The notes beneath the pieces were generated by a model, which searched no databases, was not told the origin of the DNA, and saw only the letters and a program-made list of their open reading frames with translations. Below are positions 1 to 6,789 of a stretch of DNA of 14,857 nucleotides, one piece after another. The stretch covers positions 1-14,857 of the forward strand of contig JAEDJL010000045.1 of NCBI GenBank assembly GCA_016296345.1, in the 5' to 3' direction. This DNA comes from Bacteroidales bacterium. GTDB lineage: Bacteria > Bacteroidota > Bacteroidia > Bacteroidales > P3. The position numbers were made by a program, and so were the translations under genes. Each line of letters starts with the position of its first letter. The stretch's first letter is position 1.

Positions 1-2159
1 GCCTTGTTACTCTCAATTTGATTGTATATCCGACTTACAATGATACTATAACGGCGGAGATATGCGACAACGAGACTTACACCCAATTTGGTTTTAATGT
101 CTCGGAACAAGGAATATATACACAACAACTTCAAAGCATACATGGTTGCGACAGTCTTGTTTCGCTTAATTTAATAGTTCTTCCAACATATAGAGATACT
201 ATAACGGCAGAGATATGCGATAGTGAAGTCTATGCACAATTTGGTTTCAATACATCAGAAGCAGGGTATCACACACAAACACTTCAGAGAGAGAATGGTT
301 GTGATAGTGTCATAGTGCTTAATCTGATTGTACACCCGACTTACAATGATACAATTACAGCAGGAATATGCGATAATGAGACTTACACTCAGTTTGGTTT
401 TGATGTCTCGGAGCAAGGATTATACACACAACATTTGCAAAGCATATACGGTTGCGACAGTCTTGTTACGCTCAACTTGCTGGTACACCCGACTTATAAC
501 GATACCATAATGGCAGAGATATGCGACAATGAAACTTACACTCAATTTGGTTTTAATGTCTCGGAACAAGGTTTATATACTCAACATCTTCAAAGCATAC
601 ATGGTTGTGATAGTCTTGTTTCGCTTAATTTAACAGTTCTTCCAACATATAGAGATACTATAACGGCAGAGATATGCGATAGTGAAGTCTATGCACAATT
701 TGGTTTCAATACATCAGAAGCAGGGTATCACACACAAACACTTCAGAGAGAGAATGGTTGTGATAGTGTCATAGTGCTTAATCTGATTGTACACCCGACT
801 TACAATGATACAATTACAGCAGGAATATGCGATAATGAGACTTACACTCAGTTTGGTTTTGATGTCTCGGAGCAAGGATTATACACACAACATTTGCAAA
901 GCATATACGGTTGCGACAGTCTTGTTACGCTCAACTTGCTGGTACACCCGACTTATAACGATACCATAATGGCAGAGATATGCGATAATGAAACCTATGC
1001 ACAATTTGGCTTCAATGCTTCGGAGCCGGGGTGCCATACACAACATTTGCAAAGCATATATGGTTGCGACAGTCTTGTTACTCTGAACCTTACAGTTTAC
1101 CCTACATTCAGAGATACCACTCATGTGGAGATTTGTCAGGGAGACAGGTATCAAAGAGACGGATTTTCAGCCGAAACCACAGGAATATACGTTCAAAATC
1201 TTCAAACCACACATGGTTGTGATAGTATATTGGTACTCGATTTGGTTGTGTTCCCAACGTATAATGATACAATAATTGCGGAGACTTGTGAGGGTGAGCC
1301 GTACGAACAGAACGGATTTTATGCAGACAGGACGGGATGTTATAAGCAATTCCTTCAAACCACACATGGTTGCGATAGTACGGTGGTCTTGAATTTGAAA
1401 GTAAATCCTATATACAATCAAGACATAGAAGCCGATATTTGTGAAGATGAGACTTATCCGTTTGCAGGAGAGACTTATTCGGCACAAGGAATTTATGAGG
1501 TTCGCTTGCAAACCGCAAAAGGTTGCGACAGCGTGATAAATCTTTACTTGAATGTTCACCCGAAATACGAACAAGAGACAGACCGTCGGATATGTCAGGG
1601 AGAAACTTACATTGATAGAAATTTCCATGAATCAGAATCGGGAACATACAGAGCATACTATCAATCGATATGGGGTTGCGACAGTGTGATAGTACTTAAT
1701 CTTGAAGTTGCTCCAGTATATACCGACACAATAAAGGCAGAAATAGAGTACGGTCAATTCTACAATGATAATGGTTTCTTTGAAAGCGAAAGAGGCTCTT
1801 ATGTACAATATCTTACAACAGAGTATGGTTGCGACAGCGTGGTTGTGCTTTGGTTAGAATATTTGGACAGAAACCGCAAAGATATATTCGCTCCTGATGC
1901 CATTACGCCTCAAGATGAGATAAATAACAGCTTCTGTGTCTATCCGGAAGATGAGCAAGTGATACTTGAAGAATTGGTGATACTCAACAGAAATGGCACT
2001 GTTATCTTCTCGACAAAGAACTTTGACGAGTGTTGGAATGGTAAATACAAGGGTGGGTATGTGCCTCAGGGAGTTTACAAATATATGGTTGTTTATCACA
2101 GAGTTCGTACGCCCGATATGAAACAACGAAAGGTAGGTTCGATAATGGTGATGTACTAA
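1..2159 (+). CDS. T9SS-exported surface protein with GCDS repeats (5' truncated)
   Basis: The frame is open from the left edge (first full codon at base 3), so the TTG at 18 is not a real start and the N-terminus lies outside the window. The visible part has twelve tandem 51-residue repeats (30-1865), each built around Pro-Thr-Tyr-x-Asp-Thr, Ile-Cys-Asp, Gly-Phe, Ser-Glu, Leu-Gln and Gly-Cys-Asp-Ser followed by an alternating hydrophobic strand. The last 97 residues (1866-2156) resemble the gliding-motility-associated C-terminal domain used as a type B sorting signal by T9SS: a beta-rich fold with an ILNRNGTVIF strand, WNGKYKGG and VPQGVYKYMV. The usual TPNGDGxND opening is replaced by a diverged ITPQDEINN. 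Such GCDS repeats occur in many large Bacteroidetes secreted proteins. The inferred role is an extracellular stalk or adhesin, but no ligand can be read from the sequence. It converges on the response regulator gene across a shared terminator. Confidence 0.85.
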   Translation, partial: LVTLNLIVYPTYNDTITAEICDNETYTQFGFNVSEQGIYTQQLQSIHGCDSLVSLNLIVLPTYRDTITAEICDSEVYAQFGFNTSEAGYHTQTLQRENGCDSVIVLNLIVHPTYNDTITAGICDNETYTQFGFDVSEQGLYTQHLQSIYGCDSLVTLNLLVHPTYNDTIMAEICDNETYTQFGFNVSEQGLYTQHLQSIHGCDSLVSLNLTVLPTYRDTITAEICDSEVYAQFGFNTSEAGYHTQTLQRENGCDSVIVLNLIVHPTYNDTITAGICDNETYTQFGFDVSEQGLYTQHLQSIYGCDSLVTLNLLVHPTYNDTIMAEICDNETYAQFGFNASEPGCHTQHLQSIYGCDSLVTLNLTVYPTFRDTTHVEICQGDRYQRDGFSAETTGIYVQNLQTTHGCDSILVLDLVVFPTYNDTIIAETCEGEPYEQNGFYADRTGCYKQFLQTTHGCDSTVVLNLKVNPIYNQDIEADICEDETYPFAGETYSAQGIYEVRLQTAKGCDSVINLYLNVHPKYEQETDRRICQGETYIDRNFHESESGTYRAYYQSIWGCDSVIVLNLEVAPVYTDTIKAEIEYGQFYNDNGFFESERGSYVQYLTTEYGCDSVVVLWLEYLDRNRKDIFAPDAITPQDEINNSFCVYPEDEQVILEELVILNRNGTVIFSTKNFDECWNGKYKGGYVPQGVYKYMVVYHRVRTPDMKQRKVGSIMVMY
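176..526 (+). repeat. First copy of a 351-bp identical direct repeat
   Basis: By eye this stretch is identical base for base to 635-985, offset by 459 bp (three 153-bp units). It covers the end of unit 1, all of units 2 and 3 and the first part of unit 4. The identity breaks at 175/634 (T versus C) and 527/986 (C versus T). The absence even of silent differences indicates a recent duplication or gene conversion. Confidence 0.95.
635..985 (+). repeat. Second copy of the 351-bp identical direct repeat
   Basis: Matches 176-526 without a difference. It covers the end of unit 4, units 5 and 6 and the first part of unit 7. Upstream of the block, units 1 and 4 still align closely but with about 17 mostly silent differences, so the exact identity is confined to this segment. 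Confidence 0.95.
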
Positions 2160-2188
2160 AAGAAACAATTCAATCCCCCAAAATAAAC

Positions 2189-2220
2189 AAAGGGTTGCTT
2201 TCTTGCGAGAGCAACCCTTT
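2189..2220. terminator. Bidirectional rho-independent terminator
   Basis: An 11-bp perfect stem (2189-2199 with 2210-2220) encloses a 10-nt loop. On the + strand it is followed by TTTTCAATTTTC. On the - strand it is followed by a T-rich tract ending in TTTATTTTGG. It sits between the convergent surface-protein and response-regulator genes and can serve both. Confidence 0.85.
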
Positions 2221-2264
2221 TCAATTTTCAATCTTATGTCAAACCATTCTAAAAGATATTTTTA

Positions 2265-2972
2265 TCATTTTGGAACGAATGCTAACTTGAAGCCTACGCC
2301 GTGTTGGTTTACTATGTCCACGTATGGGTCTCTTCTTAGGTACTTTCTCAACTTAGTGATATAAACGTCCATGCTTCTTGCATTGAAGTAGGTGTCGTTC
2401 TTCCATACCTTTTGGAGAATGGTGCTTCTATCAACCACTTGGTTTGGAGCTTGGCAGAAGATTTTCAAAATCTCTGACTCTTTTGAAGTGAGCTTCATGT
2501 TCTCCTTGTCTCCTGTTTCGGGTACGGTGTAGGTTATCACCTGACGATTGTAGTCGAAGACGAAGTTTGAAAATTCAAAGATGCTCTCTTCGCCTTGTCC
2601 CAATCTCAATCGTCTTGTAACGGCACTTATTCTCATCAACAGCTCGTCCATAGAGAACGGCTTTGTAAGATAGTCGTCTGCTCCCAAAGAGAAGGCTTTC
2701 AATTTGTCTTCCTCCTGAGTGTGTCCTGTCAAAAAGATTATCGGAATATTTTTCTTGATTTCACGTATCTCCATTGCCGTTTCAAATCCGTCTTTCACCG
2801 GCATGGTAATATCCAAGATACATAGAGTGAAATCGTATTTGGTAAATACATCTACGGCAGCTCCTCCGTCCTTTGCCAAAACGCAGGCATATCCTTTTTG
2901 TTCCAAATAAGATTTGAGGATTGGACCAAGGTTAATGTCATCTTCTGCCAACAAAATTCTAATCTGTGTCAT
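2265..2972 (-). CDS. rprY: OmpR-family response regulator, RprY-like
   Basis: A 235-residue DNA-binding response regulator. Residues 1-120 form a receiver domain: acidic cluster Glu10-Asp11-Asp12, phospho-acceptor Asp54 in CILDITMPVKDGF, Thr82 in FLTGH and Lys104 in TKPF. Residues 135-235 form an OmpR/PhoB-type winged helix, with TSKESEILKIF, a recognition-helix segment with RSMDVYITKLRKYL, and the GVGFKL wing. Length and overall sequence resemble RprY of Bacteroides, the response half of RprXY; the symbol is tentative because it rests on memory of the family. No kinase gene is adjacent. It lies 70 bp downstream of lepB on the same strand, so read-through from lepB is possible. The ATG at 2972 has an A-rich leader with no clear Shine-Dalgarno site, and I found no convincing promoter in the gap. 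Confidence 0.9.
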   Translation of the reverse strand: MTQIRILLAEDDINLGPILKSYLEQKGYACVLAKDGGAAVDVFTKYDFTLCILDITMPVKDGFETAMEIREIKKNIPIIFLTGHTQEEDKLKAFSLGADDYLTKPFSMDELLMRISAVTRRLRLGQGEESIFEFSNFVFDYNRQVITYTVPETGDKENMKLTSKESEILKIFCQAPNQVVDRSTILQKVWKNDTYFNARSMDVYITKLRKYLRRDPYVDIVNQHGVGFKLAFVPK

Positions 2973-3042
2973 CTTATTTTTGTTTTTTTACTATTTAACA
3001 ATCTAACTTATTAAAGGTTTAGTTTATTGTGCTAATTTGTGA

Positions 3043-4785
3043 TTATTCGACAAAACGGAATAGTTTTTTCCACCTTATCTTGTTCAATCCGCTCTTGTCC
3101 TTGTTCACGCTCCACCAAACGAACGATGCTTTTCCCACAATGTGGTCTTCGGGTACGAAACCCCAATAGCGACTGTCCGCAGAGTTGTGGCGATTGTCGC
3201 CCTGCATCCAATAGTAGTCCATTTTGAAGGTGTATTCTCGTGCAAGTTTGCCATTGATATAGTAGTTGATGCCCTTCCGTTCGAGCTTGTTGCCCTCAAA
3301 TACGGTGATTGCACGTTCGTAGAAGGCGAGGTTCTCTTCGTTAAGGGTGATTGTCATTCCTTTTTGCGGTATTTTGACAGGTCCATAGAAATCGACATTC
3401 CAATCATAGTCGGCTTTGTATGGGAAAAGATTGTTGTCGCCAAAGCCTTGCATCGTTGTAACAAGTTCAATCTTCTCGACGTATGGCAGGTTTTTGAGTT
3501 TTTCGATTATCTCTTTTGACAATGGGAGGGTGGCGTATGTTGCCGCTTTGGCAACGCTTGTGCTGTCTATGCCCATTTTGAGGAAAAATTCGTTCTTGTC
3601 ATACATTTGCAAATCGGGGTGGAAGAATACCTTGCAGTGCAACTTGGTGTTGTTGTCCGTAATTGCAGAGTATTTGTAGCCCTCTTTGTGCAGCGGTGTT
3701 GCCTCTATGCCATACGGGTTGTCGTTTATGGCTTTTATCTGTTGAGTATTCAAGTCTATGTAACAATAAGCGTACATCATCGCCATATCTTCTTTCGATA
3801 CGCCTATGTTGAGCAGCTCTTTTTCGTTGAGGGCATTGTTGTTTGTCGTGATTATTCGGTGAGTGAGTTGAAGGTTTTCGGGGTCTTCAATCTTTTGAGA
3901 GTTGATATATACTGCTCCGTTTTCGATTTTGAGAGTTTCTCCGGGCAGTCCGACACATCTTTTGATGAAGTTTTCTCTCTTATCGACAGGTCTTGCGATT
4001 ATGTCTCCGAAGTGGTTCTTGTCGGAGTTCACGGCGTCCCAACCAAACTGCCTTACAAGCGAATAGTAGCTCACATTGCTCTGATAGGCTGTCGAAACGG
4101 TGTCGCCGTCCGGATAGTTGAACACAACCGCATCGCCTCTTTTGACCTTGCCAAAGCCCGGCAGTCTGTGGTATCCGAGTTGTATCCAATCGACGTAGGC
4201 TTTTGTCCCAATCAAAGGTATGCTGTGGTGCATAAGAGGCAGTGCCAAAGGAGTGTTTGGTATTCTCGGACCATACGACATTTGCGAAACAAAGAGGTAA
4301 TCGCCAACCAAGAGCGATTTTTCCATCGATGAGGTTGGTATGTTGTACGATTGGAAACAGAATGTCTTGATTACCGTTGCTGCAACAATGGCAAACAAAA
4401 TTGCATCTGCCCAATCTCTTGCCGTCGAAATCTTATAAGGCGGCAAATCTTTCGGATTGGTATAAGTGTCCTGCTTTCTGAAACCGAGAATAGGCAGAAA
4501 GACAAACGGAAACATGATTGAAAGCAACTGATACCAAAGAGAGTTTTTTCTGAAACACTTGTCTGTTTCGACAATCATCAACATCACAACAAATATGTTG
4601 ATAAAAGGTATGAGGCAGTAGATGAACCACCAGAATTTTTTGCCGATAATCTTTACCCATACCCACAATCCATAGAACGGAACTAAGGCATACCAAGGTC
4701 TCACGCCTGCTTTTTCAAATATTTTCCACAAACCCACAACGCAAGCTGCAAGAGAGAGCAAAATCAATAAGAAGTAAATATCCAT
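3043..4785 (-). CDS. lepB: Signal peptidase I, long Bacteroidetes form
   Basis: An inner-membrane S26 protease that removes signal peptides from Sec-exported proteins. Catalytic Ser153 lies in NIPTSSMEKSLLVGD, and the general base Lys275 lies in NFIKRCVGLPGE. Box E is at 529-539 (GDNRHNSADSR), followed by YWGFVPEDHIVGKA. At 580 residues it is far longer than E. coli LepB (324). About 120 extra N-terminal residues hold several hydrophobic helices (around 3-20, 32-47, 52-72, 84-101) before the usual segment at 125-143. Roughly 150 residues (about 301-453) are inserted between the Lys box and box E. Box E has His533 where E. coli has Asp; the Asp and Arg further along are kept. From memory these traits are usual in Bacteroidetes. 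It is divergent from the S41 protease gene and upstream of the response regulator on the same strand. Confidence 0.93.
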   Translation of the reverse strand: MDIYFLLILLSLAACVVGLWKIFEKAGVRPWYALVPFYGLWVWVKIIGKKFWWFIYCLIPFINIFVVMLMIVETDKCFRKNSLWYQLLSIMFPFVFLPILGFRKQDTYTNPKDLPPYKISTARDWADAILFAIVAATVIKTFCFQSYNIPTSSMEKSLLVGDYLFVSQMSYGPRIPNTPLALPLMHHSIPLIGTKAYVDWIQLGYHRLPGFGKVKRGDAVVFNYPDGDTVSTAYQSNVSYYSLVRQFGWDAVNSDKNHFGDIIARPVDKRENFIKRCVGLPGETLKIENGAVYINSQKIEDPENLQLTHRIITTNNNALNEKELLNIGVSKEDMAMMYAYCYIDLNTQQIKAINDNPYGIEATPLHKEGYKYSAITDNNTKLHCKVFFHPDLQMYDKNEFFLKMGIDSTSVAKAATYATLPLSKEIIEKLKNLPYVEKIELVTTMQGFGDNNLFPYKADYDWNVDFYGPVKIPQKGMTITLNEENLAFYERAITVFEGNKLERKGINYYINGKLAREYTFKMDYYWMQGDNRHNSADSRYWGFVPEDHIVGKASFVWWSVNKDKSGLNKIRWKKLFRFVE

Positions 4786-4843
4786 AATGCAGTAATTTTT
4801 CCCTTTTAATAATATCTCGCCTTTTCAAACGTTTTATCGGCGT

Positions 4844-4887
4844 ATTTATTGCTTTGTTATGAAAGCATTTATTGTTTTGTTATGAAA
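4844..4887 (+). repeat. Tandem duplication of the ctpA translation-start region
   Basis: Two 21-nt copies, 4844-4864 and 4867-4887, differ only at one C/T position and have a 23-bp period. Each ends in TTATGAAA, so each carries an ATG followed by AAA. The second ATG (4882) is the peptidase start. The first (4859) opens a tiny ORF. Confidence 0.85.
4859..4885 (+). CDS. Possible 8-codon leader ORF upstream of ctpA
   Basis: ATG at 4859 reads MKAFIVLL and stops at TGA 4883-4885. The stop overlaps the peptidase ATG at 4882 by the four bases ATGA, the classic arrangement for translational coupling. It arises from the duplicated leader. It could be a true regulatory upstream ORF or a by-product of the duplication, and nothing in the sequence proves that it is translated. 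Confidence 0.35.
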   Translation: MKAFIVLL

Positions 4888-6651
4888 AAGGTAATGTTGT
4901 TTCTGCTTGCGATACAGGCGTTTTCGCTGTTCGCACAAAAGAATAATGAAGATGTTTTGAAGATGTCAAACATCAAGGCGACGCAAACTCTCGGCATGAT
5001 TGACTATTTTTATGTCGATACGACCGATTTGAATAAGATTTGCGAGAAAGGCATAGAGGCAATGCTCAAAGAGCTTGACCCTCACAGCGTTTTTATCGAC
5101 AAAGACGAGGTTGCAAAGATGAACGAGCCTTTGGTGGGAAATTTTGACGGCATAGGGGTGAGCTTCCAACTGCTTGACGACACAATACACGTTGTAGATG
5201 TGATAAGCGGAGGACCTTCCGAAAAGGTGGGTGTGCTTGCCGGCGACAAGATTGTAAAGGTCGATGATATGCCTGCAACAGGCGACAGCATAAAAAACGA
5301 CTGGGTTTTCAAGCATCTTCGAGGCAAGAAAGGAACAAAGGTAAGTGTGAGCGTGATAAGGGGCAGAAGCAAAACTCCCATAGTCTTTGAGATTAAGAGA
5401 GACAAAATTCCGATTAACAGCATCGACACTTGGTTTATGATAGACAAGGAAATCGGCTACATACGCCTCAATCGTTTTGCTCAAAGCTCCAACGAAGAAA
5501 TGGTTCAGGCAATAACAGACTTGCAGTCTGAGGGAATGCAGAGCCTTATTCTCGATTTGAGAGGCAACGGAGGCGGATACCTCAATGTGGCAGTCGATAT
5601 TTGCGACCAATTCCTCAGTGGCGACAAGCTGATAGTCTATACCAAGGGAGCAAAGTCTCCTCGTCAGGAGTTGAAAGCTCAAAAGAAAGGATTGTTTGAG
5701 CAAGGCAGACTTGTGATAATGGTAGATGAGAGTTCGGCTTCGGCATCTGAAATCCTCTCGGGAGCTGTTCAAGATTGGGATAGGGGAGTTATTGTCGGCA
5801 GAAGGACTTTCGGAAAAGGTTTAGTGCAGAGACCGTTCGATATGTACGACGGTTCGCAAATCAGATTGACCACTTCTCGCTACTATACCCCGAGCGGTCG
5901 TTGCATACAGAAGCCTTACAACGGCGGAGTGGAGGAATACCAAATGGATTACTACAATCGTCTCTCCCATGGTGAACTTTTGAGTGCCGATTCTGTTCAT
6001 TTTGCCGACTCTCTTCGTTGTTTTACCTCGGGAAACAGGCTGGTGTATGGCGGAGGCGGCATTATGCCCGATGTCTTTGTGCCTATCGATACAATGAGAG
6101 CCTCAGACTATATGATTAACCTGCGTTCAAAGGGCTTGTTTAACAGCTTTGCACTTAATTGGGTAGAAGAAAACCGCGAGCAATTTTTGCAAAAAGCACC
6201 CACATACGACAAGTTCTCGAAAGAATATGAGAAGATGAATGTTTTGAGCGAGTTTGAAAAGTATTCAGAACAAGAGGGAGTGAGCCGCAATACCATAAAG
6301 AAAGAATGGGTGAACATTATGGTGAGCGATTATCTCAAAAAGGAGATGGCAGATACAACTGCAAGCAGCTACGAAAGCTATTCCGACTATGCCGAAAGCC
6401 TCATTTCGGACGACAAGATGCTCAAAGAGATAATGCAAAAGGCAAAAGAGGAAGACAAAAAGAACGAACTAATCAACAAAGAGTCCGACAAATACATCGC
6501 TTCTACCCTCAAAGCACTCATTGCACGCAATCTTTACGGAGTGAAGTACTACTACATGACAACCTTTGAAAATGACAGAGAACTGAAAGAGGCAATCGAT
6601 GTGTTGAAAGACAACAAGCGATATAACTCAATTCTCAAAGCACAAAAATAA
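4882..6651 (+). CDS. ctpA: S41 family C-terminal processing peptidase (CtpA/Prc-like)
   Basis: A 589-residue exported serine protease. I chose ATG 4882 over the in-frame TTG at 4849 because it starts a clean signal peptide (MKKVMLFLLAIQAFSLFAQ, likely cut after about residue 19). A PDZ domain follows at about 85-165 (GIGVSF, then SEKVGVLAGDKIVKVDD). The S41 catalytic domain spans about 175-360: LRGNGGGYL, nucleophile Ser287 in SSASASEILSGAVQD and Lys312 in RRTFGKGLVQ. The Ser-Lys spacing of 25 matches E. coli Tsp Ser430/Lys455. A charged Lys/Glu-rich tail of about 200 residues completes it. The family trims or degrades envelope proteins from their C-termini. The gene is divergent from lepB and upstream of a SIMPL-domain gene; a hairpin-rich gap of 138 bp suggests the two are at least partly uncoupled. 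Confidence 0.93.
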   Translation: MKKVMLFLLAIQAFSLFAQKNNEDVLKMSNIKATQTLGMIDYFYVDTTDLNKICEKGIEAMLKELDPHSVFIDKDEVAKMNEPLVGNFDGIGVSFQLLDDTIHVVDVISGGPSEKVGVLAGDKIVKVDDMPATGDSIKNDWVFKHLRGKKGTKVSVSVIRGRSKTPIVFEIKRDKIPINSIDTWFMIDKEIGYIRLNRFAQSSNEEMVQAITDLQSEGMQSLILDLRGNGGGYLNVAVDICDQFLSGDKLIVYTKGAKSPRQELKAQKKGLFEQGRLVIMVDESSASASEILSGAVQDWDRGVIVGRRTFGKGLVQRPFDMYDGSQIRLTTSRYYTPSGRCIQKPYNGGVEEYQMDYYNRLSHGELLSADSVHFADSLRCFTSGNRLVYGGGGIMPDVFVPIDTMRASDYMINLRSKGLFNSFALNWVEENREQFLQKAPTYDKFSKEYEKMNVLSEFEKYSEQEGVSRNTIKKEWVNIMVSDYLKKEMADTTASSYESYSDYAESLISDDKMLKEIMQKAKEEDKKNELINKESDKYIASTLKALIARNLYGVKYYYMTTFENDRELKEAIDVLKDNKRYNSILKAQK

Positions 6652-6727
6652 AACGGCGAATTGTCGCAATAAAACGCCGTTTCATTCGAGCAGAATGGCG
6701 TTTTATTTTAGCGAAATGGCGTTTTAT
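6651..6727. repeat. Palindromic ACGGCG/CGCCGT intergenic element, possible terminator
   Basis: Arms AAACGGCG (6651-6658, overlapping the ctpA stop) and CGCCGTTT (6675-6682) form an 8-bp stem. The segment 6668-6678 can alternatively pair over 11 bp with 6697-6707 (GGCGTTTTATT), and a further GGCGTTTTAT copy lies at 6718-6727. The first 15 bases (AAACGGCGAATTGTC) recur exactly at 12736-12750, and 6695-6721 aligns without gaps to 12716-12742 at 23 of 27 positions. It plausibly ends ctpA transcription. The rest of the gap (6728-6789) is AT-rich with no clear promoter. Confidence 0.65.
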
Positions 6728-6789
6728 CTCAGGCGTTGCAATATTTGGAAATAAAATACTGAAAATTAAACCATTAAAACAAAATTATC

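Larger units (their letters stand above)
30..1865 (+). repeat. Twelve tandem 153-bp (51-residue) coding repeats
   Basis: Units begin at 30, 183, 336, 489, 642, 795, 948, 1101, 1254, 1407, 1560 and 1713. All are exactly 51 codons, so the array keeps frame throughout. Units 1-7 are nearly homogeneous and fall into three types repeating as A-B-C, A-B-C, A'. Units 8-12 are progressively diverged. Each unit has a Cys near position 12 (Ile-Cys) and near position 40 (Gly-Cys-Asp-Ser), presumably forming a disulfide within the unit. Unit 12 lacks the first Cys, while units 7 and 9 carry an extra Cys at position 29. Confidence 0.95.

Noticed and set aside
30..1865. CRISPR-like regular repeats
   Set aside because: The 153-bp periodicity is entirely coding, without spacers; it is a protein repeat array.
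2973..3042. Promoter for the response regulator
   Set aside because: TTAGATTG on the - strand has two mismatches to the -7 box and no TTTG at the right distance, so it is not callable.
3607..4332. 241-codon open frame on the + strand inside lepB
   Set aside because: Antisense to the catalytic domain of signal peptidase I; no motif of its own.
4786..4848. lepB promoter with AACGTTTG as -7 box (- strand)
   Set aside because: One mismatch to TAnnTTTG but no -33 TTTG at 19-21 nt, so it is too weak to list.
4849..4881. TTG start giving an 11-residue longer S41 protease
   Set aside because: The extension places Cys/Tyr/Glu residues before a clean signal peptide; ATG 4882 gives a standard Lys-Lys-hydrophobic leader.
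4966..5772. 268-codon open frame on the - strand inside the S41 protease gene
   Set aside because: Antisense shadow over the PDZ and catalytic domains; no recognisable content.
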